Shown piece by piece: positions 1-8,489 of a DNA stretch of 64,000 nt (its first letter is position 1; each line of letters opens with the position of its first letter). The stretch lies in the NCBI RefSeq assembly GCF_003367195.1, contig NZ_QRGO01000001.1:1970501-2034500 (forward strand). The letters are read 5' to 3'. This DNA comes from Undibacter mobilis (GTDB lineage: Bacteria > Pseudomonadota > Alphaproteobacteria > Rhizobiales > Xanthobacteraceae). A model generated the notes under the pieces. It worked only from the letters and a program-made list of their open reading frames with translations. It was not told the origin of the DNA and made no database searches. The translations under genes and the position numbers were made by a program.

Positions 1-654
1 CGGCCACCATTTGCGTTTGACCACCGCCGCGCCGGCGAAGGTCGCCGGCCGCGGCGCCATGATCAGCACCAGCACTGCAATGATGGCGACCGGGACGCTC
101 CAGAACACAAAGCCCATCTGCCAACTGCCGACCAGAGGCAGCACGACAACAAGCATCAACGCCACAGGAAGAATTTCACCGACGATGAGGCCATTGGTAT
201 AGACCGCGGTGGCAAAGCCGATGCGGCTCGGCACCCAGGCCCGCACCGCAGTCGGCATGGTCACCTGCATGATGGCGACACCGGCGCCCATCGCGACGGT
301 CATGGCATAAAGCCACCACACATCGGCAACGGTGCCGCGCAGGGCTCCACCCACCGCCGTGATCATGAGGCCCGCGACCAGCGCGGCACGGACTCCGAAA
401 CGGGCGATCAATAGCGAGCCCGGCACCGCGGCGATGGCCAGCAGCATGGAGGGCAGGCCGGTGAGAATACCGACCTGCGTTGCGCTCAGCGCCAGGTCGT
501 CGTGGATCAGCGGGATGACCGGTGGAACGGCAAGAATGGTCAGGCGCAGCGCATTGCCGGCGAGCCACAATAAAGCGAGCGCGGTGATGAGGCGGGCCGG
601 CGCAGAACCGTCCGCGGTCGATGAAGAAGATCCCGGCATTTCCCAGCAGCACAT
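1..654 (-). CDS. MFS transporter, CynX/NimT-like (3' end missing)
   Basis: Reading the minus strand from an ATG at 654 gives about 218 residues of a polytopic membrane protein that runs off the window edge without a stop. It shows alternating hydrophobic helices and an early-loop segment typical of the major facilitator superfamily (LTGLPSMLLAIAAVPGSLL followed by RFGVRAALVAG). The helix pattern resembles the CynX/NimT group, which moves small anions or nitroimidazole-like compounds; the substrate here is unknown. An in-frame ATG at 639 is preceded by GGGAA and is an alternative start. All ORFs on the other frames here lack membrane character and look like shadows. Confidence 0.75.
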   Translation of the reverse strand, partial: MCCWEMPGSSSSTADGSAPARLITALALLWLAGNALRLTILAVPPVIPLIHDDLALSATQVGILTGLPSMLLAIAAVPGSLLIARFGVRAALVAGLMITAVGGALRGTVADVWWLYAMTVAMGAGVAIMQVTMPTAVRAWVPSRIGFATAVYTNGLIVGEILPVALMLVVVLPLVGSWQMGFVFWSVPVAIIAVLVLIMAPRPATFAGAAVVKRKWWP

Positions 655-775
655 AAGGCCGGGTCTTATTGCTTGATATCGCCCGGCGCGCTGCGTGCCA
701 TAACACAGGCTTCCGCGTCATGCACGCAGCACAGGCAGGTGCGCACCGCATGGGTCGACGCCGCCGAAAAATCGC

Positions 776-1303
776 TCAGTCTGCGGTGATCATGCGCCGC
801 ACCAGATCGGGCAGCTTGTCGGTTGTCGCATTGAATTGGGCGCCGCGGATACCGAAGGCGGTTGCCGCCGCGATGTCGATATCCTTGTCGCCGATCATGA
901 AGCTGCGCGCGCGGTCGATAGGCCAATCGCGCGCGGCCTGCTCGAACATGCCGGTGCCGGGCTTGCGGCAATCGCAGCGCATTGTATAGGCCGCAACCTT
1001 GCCGTCGGGGTGATGCGGGCAGTAATAGAAAGCATCGATATGCGCGCCGCGCGCGGCGAGATAGCCCCGCATATGCGCGTGCAAGGCGGCGACAGCAGCC
1101 TCGTCGTAGAAGCCGCGGGCGACGCCCGACTGATTGGTCACGACGATGACGAGAAAACCGGCGTCATTAAGCAGCCGGATCGCCTCCGGCACGCCGTCGA
1201 TCCACGTCAACTGATCGGCGCGGTGGACATATTCGCGATCGACGTTGAGCACGCCGTCGCGGTCGAGAAAGGCGGCCGGCCTTGACGTTTCCGGCGCCGG
1301 CAT
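776..1303 (-). CDS. gmhB: D-glycero-D-manno-heptose 1,7-bisphosphate 7-phosphatase
   Basis: The 175-residue product is a HAD-superfamily phosphatase that removes the C7 phosphate from heptose 1,7-bisphosphate in the cytoplasmic ADP-heptose pathway for LPS core. It has the nucleophile motif FLDRDGVLN near the N terminus, the VTNQSG motif II, the Cys/His zinc loop (YYCPHHPDG then CDCRKP) that is diagnostic of GmhB, and the acidic MIGDKDID motif. The ATG at 1303 overlaps the stop of the upstream membrane protein gene as TGATG, so the two are probably co-translated. An ORF extending further upstream in this frame only shadows that neighbour. Confidence 0.92.
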   Translation of the reverse strand: MPAPETSRPAAFLDRDGVLNVDREYVHRADQLTWIDGVPEAIRLLNDAGFLVIVVTNQSGVARGFYDEAAVAALHAHMRGYLAARGAHIDAFYYCPHHPDGKVAAYTMRCDCRKPGTGMFEQAARDWPIDRARSFMIGDKDIDIAAATAFGIRGAQFNATTDKLPDLVRRMITAD

Positions 1304-2277
1304 CAGGTCGTCCCGTTCGGTGCCGGATGGACCGCGATGTCGGCGGGTTTCGTCCGCCGCGCGCCGCTGGCCACCCAGACGATGCCGCCGATCGCGCCGA
1401 TGGCGAAGAACGTGATGCCGATCAGCACCGATACGACCAGACCGTCGCTCTGCGGCAAGCCGGCGTAGGAAAACGCCACGATCATGCTGCCTTCGCGGAC
1501 GCCCCAGCCGGCGATCGAAATCGGCACGGTGGCGATCAGGAGCACGGGCGGCACCATGAACAGCAGCAATTCGATATTCACCGACGCCGATACCGACTGC
1601 ACCATGCACCAGGTGGCGAGCACGGTCATGAAGTGAACCACGAAGGACAGCGCAAGGATGATCGAAAGCGTGCGCCACGAGCCGCAGATGCGCCAGGCCG
1701 TGCGCGACACTTCCACCAGATGCCGCGTTGGCGCCCAGTGCATCAGAGGCTTCCAGTGGATACGGCCGATGGCGAGAAAGACGAAGGCGCCGGCAAAGGC
1801 GCCGAAGCCGATCAGGATCAGCACGATGCGCGCCACCGGATCTTGCACCAGCGCGAGAGTCCAGGGCAGGCAGATAAACACCAACAGGGTCAGCGCGAAG
1901 ATGCCGGCGACGCGATCGATCAGCACCGAATAGGTCGCGCCGGCCCAGCCCCCTTGTTCGCGTGCCAGCATGTAGATGCGCGCGGCATCGCCGCCGACCG
2001 TGGACGGCAGCACTTGATTGAAAAACAATCCCACAAAGCTCATGCGCAGAACCGCGTCATAGCGCGGCGCCAGTCCGCAGCCTTGCGCGATCATCCGCCA
2101 GCGCGCGGCGAGGATGAACAGCTGCGCCGCGAGAATGGCGAGCGAAGCGGCGATCCACCCGGCATGCAGACGGCTCAGGCGTTCGCCGAGCGCGGCGAGG
2201 TTCACCGAACGCAGCGAAATATAGAGCAGGAGAATGGAGATGGCCGCTTTGGCGAGCAGCATCAGCGAGCGCCGCAT
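1303..2277 (-). CDS. Lysylphosphatidylglycerol synthase TM-region family protein (UPF0104)
   Basis: A 324-residue integral membrane protein of the AglD/UPF0104 family (PF03706), with about eight hydrophobic segments. Recognisable features are the N-terminal LLLYISLRSVNL segment, the NQVLPSTVGGDAARIY motif near residues 90-105, and the IPISIAGWGVREG-type motif (here TVPISIAGWGVREGS) in the second half. The family includes the flippase domain of MprF and proteins tied to envelope glycolipid assembly; the substrate cannot be read from sequence. The gene lies directly upstream of gmhB with a one-base overlap, which suggests a role in cell-envelope glycan export or assembly (inference). Confidence 0.85.
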   Translation of the reverse strand: MRRSLMLLAKAAISILLLYISLRSVNLAALGERLSRLHAGWIAASLAILAAQLFILAARWRMIAQGCGLAPRYDAVLRMSFVGLFFNQVLPSTVGGDAARIYMLAREQGGWAGATYSVLIDRVAGIFALTLLVFICLPWTLALVQDPVARIVLILIGFGAFAGAFVFLAIGRIHWKPLMHWAPTRHLVEVSRTAWRICGSWRTLSIILALSFVVHFMTVLATWCMVQSVSASVNIELLLFMVPPVLLIATVPISIAGWGVREGSMIVAFSYAGLPQSDGLVVSVLIGITFFAIGAIGGIVWVASGARRTKPADIAVHPAPNGTT

Positions 2278-2841
2278 GGGCGGGTGACCTTGTTGGCGCG
2301 CCCCTCAGGCGACAGGCGGCCGTGAGACGATCATTTCGCCTTCGCTTGGCATGCCGGTCCGGCCGGCGCAAGACGTATGCCGCGCCTCGCCGGTGGCACC
2401 GGCATTTGAATGCCGGCGCACCGTGTCAGGAAAGGATAGTCCCAATCGCGTTGTAAAGAATCTTGAGTTCGGCAAGGATCGAATCGGCTTCGGAACCGCT
2501 GGTGCTGAGGGGCTCGCCAAGGGCGATACTCAGGCGGGCTTCCCGGCCGTCATAGTTCAACACAAGTCCAATCGAGGACGGCGCGATCCGGCGGGCGACG
2601 GGACTCTGGTGTACAATCCTCCAAACCGGCATAGCGGAATCCATTACCTGTCTCGCTCCATTTGGCGAATCAGCGATGCATACACGTTATAGTTGTAATC
2701 AAATCTGAGATCAACACCTGAGGCTCCCATTGCGACCCTCGCCGGGACGGCCTATGCCCTTCCGGCCGCAGGATATTATGCGCCTTCGGCAGGCGGCGAA
2801 AATTCGCTATATTGGTCCGGCCTCTAGAGCACAGGTGACTT
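2278..2841. other. Gene-poor divergent region between UPF0104 gene and polysaccharide operon
   Basis: This 564-base stretch separates the minus-strand envelope genes from the plus-strand polysaccharide operon. The only reading frame with plausible protein character is the short minus-strand ORF at 2426-2644, listed separately. AT-richer sequence at 2660-2710 could hold promoters for either side, but I see no clear -35/-10 pair, terminator or repeat. Confidence 0.5.
2426..2644 (-). CDS. Small hypothetical protein
   Basis: A 72-residue ORF in otherwise empty sequence. The second half looks like a folded beta-strand and helix (SSIGLVLNYDGREARLSIAL then an alternating helix to the C terminus), which is unlike the arginine-rich shadow frames around it. 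A GGAG lies about 11 bases upstream of the ATG at 2644; an internal ATG follows five codons in. I recognise no family. It could be a conserved small protein of the group or a chance ORF. Confidence 0.4.
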   Translation of the reverse strand: MDSAMPVWRIVHQSPVARRIAPSSIGLVLNYDGREARLSIALGEPLSTSGSEADSILAELKILYNAIGTILS

Positions 2842-4083
2842 GTGAACTACGCGTCGAGCACACCCGAGGTTTCGGCCCGGCAGGGCGACACCGCGCCCGA
2901 CATTACCGTGGTGGGCGGCGCCGGCCATGTCGGCATCCCGCTGGTGCTGGCCTTTGCCGAAGCCGGGCTGACCGTCAACGTCAACGACCTGAACGAGAAA
3001 ACCCTGGCGACCTTGCGTGCCGGCAAGCTGCCTTTCATCGAATATGGCGCCGCCCCGCTGCTGGCCAAGGCGCTGGCCGAGAACCGCCTGGTCTTCACCT
3101 CGACCCCGGGCGCCATCCGCGGCAACGGCCCGGTGGTGGTCACGATCGGTACGCCGGTCGACGAATTCCTCAATCCCGTCACCGCCGCGGTACAGAAGTG
3201 CATCGACGACCTGCTGCCGCATATCAATGACGAGCAACTCATTGTCCTGCGCTCGACGGTATTTCCCGGCACCACCGACTGGCTGCACGACTATCTCCAG
3301 CGCCTTGGCCGCAAGAACCGCATCGCCTTTTGTCCGGAGCGCGTCGTGCAAGGCTACGGCATCAAGGAACTGGCGGAGATGCCGCAGATCGTCAGCGGCA
3401 CGACACCGGAAGCCGAAGCCGAGGCCGAGGCCTTGTTCGCCCGCATCGCGCCCGAGGTGGTGAAGGTCAAGCCGATCGAGGCTGAGCTCGCCAAGCTCTA
3501 TGCCAATGCCTATCGCTACATCGAGTTTGCCGCGACCAACCAGTTCTACATGATCGCCAAGTCGGCCGGCGCCGACTACACGGCGATCATGAAGGCGATG
3601 AAGCACAACTATCCGCGCGCCCGCACGCTGCCCGGTCCTGGCTTTGCCGCTGGCCCGTGTCTGTTCAAGGACACGATGCAGCTCGCCGCTTTCGCGCGCA
3701 ATCAATTCAACATCGGCCACGCCGCGATGCAGATCAACGAAGGGCTCGCCCTTCACATGATCGAGGATCTCAAGCGGCAGTTCGACCTGTCCAGCATGAC
3801 CGTCGGTCTGCTGGGCATGGCGTTCAAGGCCGAGATCGACGACGTCCGCGCTTCGCTGAGCTACAAGATCAAGCGCACGTTGCTGACCAATGCCCGCGAC
3901 GTGCTGACCACCGATCCCTTCGTCACCACCGATCCGTCGCTGCTTCCGCTCGACGAGGTCGTCAAGCGCAGCGATCTGCTCATTCTGTGTACGCCGCATT
4001 CGGCCTACAAGGAACATGACTTCGCCGGCAAGCCGGTGGCCGACATCTGGGGCTGCCTCAAGAATGCCAACGTGGTCTATTGA
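2842..4083 (+). CDS. Nucleotide-sugar (UDP-hexose type) 6-dehydrogenase
   Basis: The 413-residue product belongs to the UDP-glucose/UDP-ManNAc dehydrogenase family, which oxidises the C6 hydroxyl of a nucleotide sugar to a uronic acid with two NAD+. It shows an N-terminal Rossmann motif (VVGGAGHVGIPL), the family signature with the catalytic cysteine (GFAAGPCLFKD, near residues 268-278), and the C-terminal UDP-binding domain (GLLGMAFKAEIDDVR). It is closer to the WecC/VipA branch than to the short UDP-glucose dehydrogenases; the exact substrate is not readable. The GTG start at 2842 has AGGTGA just upstream. It begins a three-gene plus-strand operon with a GT2 enzyme and a CapD-like dehydratase. 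Confidence 0.85.
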   Translation: MNYASSTPEVSARQGDTAPDITVVGGAGHVGIPLVLAFAEAGLTVNVNDLNEKTLATLRAGKLPFIEYGAAPLLAKALAENRLVFTSTPGAIRGNGPVVVTIGTPVDEFLNPVTAAVQKCIDDLLPHINDEQLIVLRSTVFPGTTDWLHDYLQRLGRKNRIAFCPERVVQGYGIKELAEMPQIVSGTTPEAEAEAEALFARIAPEVVKVKPIEAELAKLYANAYRYIEFAATNQFYMIAKSAGADYTAIMKAMKHNYPRARTLPGPGFAAGPCLFKDTMQLAAFARNQFNIGHAAMQINEGLALHMIEDLKRQFDLSSMTVGLLGMAFKAEIDDVRASLSYKIKRTLLTNARDVLTTDPFVTTDPSLLPLDEVVKRSDLLILCTPHSAYKEHDFAGKPVADIWGCLKNANVVY

Positions 4084-4097
4084 GCCACGGCGCCCCC

Positions 4098-4874
4098 ATG
4101 AGCGTCGAAAGCGACATGACCGCGCGGCTCGATATCGTCATTCCGGTCTACAACGAAGGCCCGAATATTCTTTCGACGCTAGGTTCGCTGCGCGATAACG
4201 TGCGCACGCCGTTTCGCGTGCTCATCTGTTACGACCGACCCGACGACGATACCCTGACCACGATCGACGCGCATCGCGACCGTCTCGGCGGCATGGCCAT
4301 CGACTATGTCCGCAATCCCGGCCGCGGCGCCCATGGCGCGGTGATGGCCGGTTTTGCCGTGAGCACTGCGCCTTTCGTGATTGTGCTGCCGGCCGATGAC
4401 GATTTCAACGGCGGCATTCTCGATGGCATGGTGGCAAAGGCCGCGGCGGGCGCCGATCTGGTTTGCGCCAGCCGTTTCATTCCGGGCGGCAGTATGGTCG
4501 GCTGCCCCTGGCTCAAGGCCACCTTGGTGCGCACGGCCGCCTTTACGCTGCACCATGTTGCGCGGCTGCCGACGCACGATCCGACCAGCGGGTTCCGCCT
4601 GTTCTCGCGCCGCGTCATCGACGCGATTGCCGTCGAATCCGACAGCGGCTTCTGCTATTCCATCGAATTGCTGGTGAAATGCCATCGCCTCGGCTGGCCG
4701 GTTGCCGAAGTGCCGGCGCAGTGGATCGAGCGCACCAAGGGTGCCAGCCGCTTCCGGGTGCTGCACTGGTTGCCGGCCTATCTTCGCTGGTATCGTTACG
4801 CCTTCGCCACGACCTTCCTGCGCCGTCCGGCCAACTCCGTCACCTTGCGTCAGACCTGGAAGCCCGCGACATGA
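4098..4874 (+). CDS. Family 2 glycosyltransferase
   Basis: A GT-A fold glycosyltransferase of about 258 residues. It has the GT2 opening strand (LDIVIPVYNEGPNI), the metal-binding acidic cluster (VLPADDDF) and a DPTSGFRLFSR segment near residues 160-170 typical of polyprenyl-phosphate mannose/glucose transferases. There is no C-terminal membrane domain, so it probably works on the cytoplasmic face with an undecaprenyl-linked or nucleotide-sugar acceptor. The start could be ATG 4098 or ATG 4116, the latter with GAAAG upstream. Its stop overlaps the next start (ATGA at 4871-4874), showing tight coupling. Confidence 0.8.
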   Translation: MSVESDMTARLDIVIPVYNEGPNILSTLGSLRDNVRTPFRVLICYDRPDDDTLTTIDAHRDRLGGMAIDYVRNPGRGAHGAVMAGFAVSTAPFVIVLPADDDFNGGILDGMVAKAAAGADLVCASRFIPGGSMVGCPWLKATLVRTAAFTLHHVARLPTHDPTSGFRLFSRRVIDAIAVESDSGFCYSIELLVKCHRLGWPVAEVPAQWIERTKGASRFRVLHWLPAYLRWYRYAFATTFLRRPANSVTLRQTWKPAT

Positions 4875-6772
4875 AAACCCTGACGCCGCGCCAGTATCTG
4901 ATTGTGCTCCACGATGTCGTCGCGGCCATCGCGGCGATTCTTGTTACCTTTGTCATGCGCTTCGACGTGGTGCAGCTCGCCGCGAAGATGGAAGGTCTCA
5001 AGCTCTTTCTGCCGATCTTCGCGGTTTTTGCCGCCGCCGTCTTCTTTCTATTCAGGCTGCACACCAGCAAGTGGCGCTTCACTTCGGTGCCCGATCTGTT
5101 CAACATTGTGCGCGCCTCTTCGGTGCTCGCGGTGTCGCTGGTTGCGCTCGACTATGTGCTGTTGTCGCCGAACGTCTATGGCGAGTTCTTCTTCGGCAAG
5201 ATCACCATCCTGCTTTACTGGGTCCTCCAGATGTTTTTCCTGGGGGGCGGGCGCATCGCCTATCGCTATCTGCATTATATGCGGACCTTGCAGCGCGTCC
5301 GCGTGGCGGATGCTGCGCCGACCCTGATCCTCGGCCGCACGGCAGATGCCGAAGTGCTGATCCGCGCCATCGAAAGCGGGGCCGTGAAAAAGATCTGGCC
5401 GGTTGGCATTTTGTCGCCGTCATCGTCCGACCGCGGCCAGTCAATCCGCTCGATCCCGGTGCTCGGCGATCTCAGCGACCTCGAGCGCGCGGTCTCCGAC
5501 CTCGCTGATCGCGGCACTCAGGTCACGCGCATCGTCATGGTGCCGTCGGCCATGATCCCGGAGGTGAAACCGGAATCGCTGTTGGTCCGTGCGCGCCGGC
5601 TCAATCTCACGCTGAGCCAGTTGCCGTCGCTCGACGGCGACGCGGCCGTACAACTGCTGCCGGTATCGGTTGAGGACCTGTTGCTTCGCCCGACTGCCAA
5701 AATCGATTACCAGCGGCTCGAGCACTATATCAAAGGCAAGTCGGTCGTTGTGACCGGCGGTGGTGGTTCGATCGGTTCGGAGATCTGCGAGCGTGTCATC
5801 GCCTTTGGCGCGGCGCGGCTGCTCATTCTGGAGAATTCCGAGCCGGCGTTGCATGCGATCACCGAGAAGCTGAAGACAGTGCAGAGCAGCGCCGAATTGC
5901 TCGACCGCATCGCCGACATACGCGACCGTGCGCGCATCGCGCGGCTGATCGCCGAATTCAAGCCGGATATCGTTTTCCACGCCGCGGCTCTCAAGCATGT
6001 GCCGCTTCTGGAGCGTGACTGGGACGAAGGTGTGAAAACCAATGTGCTCGGTTCGGTGAACGTCGCCGATGCGGCGGCCGCGGCTGGTGCGTCTGCCATG
6101 GTGATGATCTCGACTGACAAGGCCATTGAGCCGGTGTCCATGCTCGGCGCGACCAAGCGCATGGCGGAAATGTATTGCGACGCGCTCGATGCCGATCTGA
6201 GGCGCCGTGCCGTGCCCGGCGAGACGCCGATGCGGCTCATCTCGGTGCGCTTCGGCAATGTGCTCGCCTCCAATGGCTCGGTGGTGCCGAAGTTCAAGGC
6301 GCAGATCGAAGCCGGCGGCCCGGTCACGGTGACGCATCCGGACATGGTGCGTTATTTCATGACCATCCGCGAAGCCTGCGATCTCGTTGTCACTGCAGCC
6401 AGCCACGCCCAGGGCGACGGTGAGAACCGCGCGTCGGTCTATGTGCTCAACATGGGCCAGCCGGTGAAGATCGTCGATCTGGCCGAGCGCATTATCCGCC
6501 TGTCGGGCCTCGAACCAGGCCGCGACATCCAGATTGCTTTCACCGGCGTCCGCCCCGGCGAACGTCTGCACGAAATCCTGTTTTCCAGCGAAGAAGAGAT
6601 GGCCGAGATCGGTTTGGCAGGCATCGTGGCGGCTAAGCCGGTGCAGGCCTCGCTCGATGCGGTTCGGGTCTGGCTCGCGACCGTGGAGCAGGCGATCGAG
6701 CGCAATGAGCGTGAAACGATCTACGACGTGCTGCGCGCCGCGGTGCCTGAGTTCCGCGGCGAGGCGGCCTGA
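4871..6772 (+). CDS. CapD/WbpM-like membrane nucleotide-sugar dehydratase
   Basis: The 633-residue protein has four N-terminal membrane helices (residues about 10-120), a CoA-binding-like Rossmann domain (TLILGRTADAEVLI) and a C-terminal SDR domain (VVTGGGGSIGSEICERV near residue 293). The catalytic stretch STDKAIEPVSMLGATKR carries the conserved lysine of the UDP-GlcNAc 4,6-dehydratase group. The full three-part layout matches FlaA1/CapD/WbpM proteins, which start synthesis of 6-deoxy-4-keto sugars for surface polysaccharide. Its overlap with the GT2 gene and linkage to the dehydrogenase indicate a small O-antigen or exopolysaccharide sugar operon. Confidence 0.88.
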   Translation: MKTLTPRQYLIVLHDVVAAIAAILVTFVMRFDVVQLAAKMEGLKLFLPIFAVFAAAVFFLFRLHTSKWRFTSVPDLFNIVRASSVLAVSLVALDYVLLSPNVYGEFFFGKITILLYWVLQMFFLGGGRIAYRYLHYMRTLQRVRVADAAPTLILGRTADAEVLIRAIESGAVKKIWPVGILSPSSSDRGQSIRSIPVLGDLSDLERAVSDLADRGTQVTRIVMVPSAMIPEVKPESLLVRARRLNLTLSQLPSLDGDAAVQLLPVSVEDLLLRPTAKIDYQRLEHYIKGKSVVVTGGGGSIGSEICERVIAFGAARLLILENSEPALHAITEKLKTVQSSAELLDRIADIRDRARIARLIAEFKPDIVFHAAALKHVPLLERDWDEGVKTNVLGSVNVADAAAAAGASAMVMISTDKAIEPVSMLGATKRMAEMYCDALDADLRRRAVPGETPMRLISVRFGNVLASNGSVVPKFKAQIEAGGPVTVTHPDMVRYFMTIREACDLVVTAASHAQGDGENRASVYVLNMGQPVKIVDLAERIIRLSGLEPGRDIQIAFTGVRPGERLHEILFSSEEEMAEIGLAGIVAAKPVQASLDAVRVWLATVEQAIERNERETIYDVLRAAVPEFRGEAA

Positions 6773-6873
6773 GTTTTCGGCGTTTTTCGTCGAACGTCCA
6801 AACGGGAACCTGGCACGGCCTTTGGCCGTTGTCTGTGAGCCGCCTCATGGGCAGAGCGGCCATGGAGGACGCT

Positions 6874-7062
6874 GTGACCGAAAAGCCAAGACAACACGCC
6901 GAAAAAGAACGCGAGCGCATCAAGAACGAAGAGGATGAGGTCGTCTCCAGTTCCGATCAAAGCTTCCCTGCCAGCGATCCGCCGTCATTCAATCCCGGCA
7001 TCACCGGCCCGACCGATGTCGAGCCGCTGGAGAAGGAAGCTGAAAAGAAGCAGAAGAAGTAA
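6874..7062 (+). CDS. Small acidic/basic charged protein with SDQSFPASDPPS motif
   Basis: A 62-residue highly charged, hydrophilic protein. The GTG at 6874 is preceded at ideal distance by GGAGG (6864-6868), so I prefer it to upstream ATGs at 6847 and 6862. It has a charged N-terminal helix and the central motif SSSDQSFPASDPPSF, a motif I have seen repeated in small uncharacterised proteins of many proteobacteria, followed by a lysine-rich tail. No membrane segment or signal peptide. A strong terminator follows at 7099. Function unknown. Confidence 0.7.
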   Translation: MTEKPRQHAEKERERIKNEEDEVVSSSDQSFPASDPPSFNPGITGPTDVEPLEKEAEKKQKK

Positions 7063-7098
7063 CGCGTCGACCGCGCATTCATCTTCGATAGATCAGAA

Positions 7099-7128
7099 GC
7101 CTGCGCCGAAACCGGCGCGGGCTTTTTT
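7099..7128 (+). terminator. Rho-independent terminator
   Basis: A 10-bp stem (GCCTGCGCCG with CGGCGCGGGC, one G-T pair) and an AAAC-type loop are followed by six T. It ends the transcript of the small charged protein and separates it from the convergent EAL gene. Confidence 0.85.
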
Positions 7129-7130
7129 GA

Positions 7131-8339
7131 TCAGTTGATTCTGACTGGCTCGCGCAATGTGTGGCGCGCGAATTTGCGCGGCGGCATCGGCTTTCCAAAA
7201 AAGAAGCCTTGGATCACATCGAAGCCGAGTTCGCGCGCCATGACGAAATCGGCGCGGGTTTCGACGCCCTCCGCCACGGTACGGGCGCCGAGCTGATCGG
7301 CCAGTTCGACGATGCTGCGGCATGTGGTTTGCTTGAGTCGGTCGTTGGCTACGCCATCGACGAATTCCCGGTCCACCTTGATCTCGACGAAGGGACAGTC
7401 GCCGATTTCCAGGAGAAATGGCCAGTCGGCGCCGAGATCGTCGATCGACAGGCCGATATTGAAGTATCGCAACTGGCGTGCCGCACTGCGGGCGAGTTCG
7501 ATATTGCTGGCCAATTCGTTGCTGTTAACTTCGACGATTAGACCTTCGAAGGCCGGATGCTGCGGCAACCGCATGATCAGCGACTCGATCGCCAGGGGAT
7601 CGCTGAAATAAGTCAGCGGCAGGTTGACCGCGAGTTCGATGTGGCCATGGTCGGCGGCGAAGTCCTGCCAGTCAGCGGCGGCGCGGGACAAGACGAAGAA
7701 CGACAGTTCGGCAAAATTCGGATCGTCCGGGTCGGGCAGGAAGTTCGCCGGCGGCACGATGCCCCATGTCGGATGCCGCATGCGGATCAGGGCTTCGGCG
7801 CCGTCGATGGTCAGCGAGCGCGCATTGATCTTGGGCTGATACCAGAGCTCCAGCCAGCCGGCCCGCAGGGCCTGCGCGGCGTCGAGCGTCGGCAATATGA
7901 CCGGCTCCTGCGGGGCGAGCCTGCTGACCGCCTGGCGCAAGGTTTCGTCGCTGAATGGCGTCGGCAGCAACGGCAGCATGTTGAGTGAAAGGCTTTCGCC
8001 GAGTTCGTACAGGGCTTCGACCATCGGCAGTTCGGCCGGCGCAAAGATCATGATCTGCCCGTCGAAACCGGTCGCGGCCAATGTTTCGAGGGCGCGGCTG
8101 GCGGTCAGTCCGCCGGCCGAGAGGCCGAGCATGACGAGATCCATCTTGCGGCCGGCGGTGAGGTTGACGAGCCTGTCGCTGCCGCCGTCTTCGACGATGA
8201 AGCCCATGTCTTCGAGCGCGTCGCGCACGAAGTTGCGGATATGCGGCTTGTCGTCGGCGATGACAACGCTTGGTCTGACGCGGCGACGTCCGAATTCATT
8301 GAGTGAAACGGCGTTTGTCGGTGGCTGCTGGTTCATCAT
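7131..8339 (-). CDS. Receiver-like/EAL domain protein (c-di-GMP phosphodiesterase candidate)
   Basis: A 402-residue protein with an N-terminal response-regulator-like domain (residues about 22-135) and a C-terminal EAL domain (about 155-400). In the receiver part the acidic pocket D29-D30 is present, but the position expected for the phospho-accepting aspartate reads glycine (DLVMLGLSAGG, G72), so it is probably not phosphorylated. In the EAL domain the signature E182-A-L, N239, E270, D300-D301, K321, D323, E357 and Q377 are kept, so c-di-GMP hydrolysis is plausible. No cognate histidine kinase is adjacent. Alternative: a c-di-GMP-binding but inactive protein. Confidence 0.85.
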   Translation of the reverse strand: MMNQQPPTNAVSLNEFGRRRVRPSVVIADDKPHIRNFVRDALEDMGFIVEDGGSDRLVNLTAGRKMDLVMLGLSAGGLTASRALETLAATGFDGQIMIFAPAELPMVEALYELGESLSLNMLPLLPTPFSDETLRQAVSRLAPQEPVILPTLDAAQALRAGWLELWYQPKINARSLTIDGAEALIRMRHPTWGIVPPANFLPDPDDPNFAELSFFVLSRAAADWQDFAADHGHIELAVNLPLTYFSDPLAIESLIMRLPQHPAFEGLIVEVNSNELASNIELARSAARQLRYFNIGLSIDDLGADWPFLLEIGDCPFVEIKVDREFVDGVANDRLKQTTCRSIVELADQLGARTVAEGVETRADFVMARELGFDVIQGFFFGKPMPPRKFARHTLREPVRIN

Positions 8340-8489
8340 GGCGCGACCCTGGGTTTCGATCGGGCCAATTTAGCGTCGCCGCCGGGGCAGATCTTACCTC
8401 CGCAGAGTCATGCACCGCTATAGGTCGCTTTAGGATTAATCGAGCGAATGCAATTCAACTCTGCATTCAATTGTCTTTGTGGCGCGCCG

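Noticed and set aside
2824..4017. Long minus-strand ORF opposite the nucleotide-sugar dehydrogenase
   Set aside because: It is a GC3-bias shadow with His/Arg/Gly-rich composition and no domain, while the plus-strand product has all family motifs.
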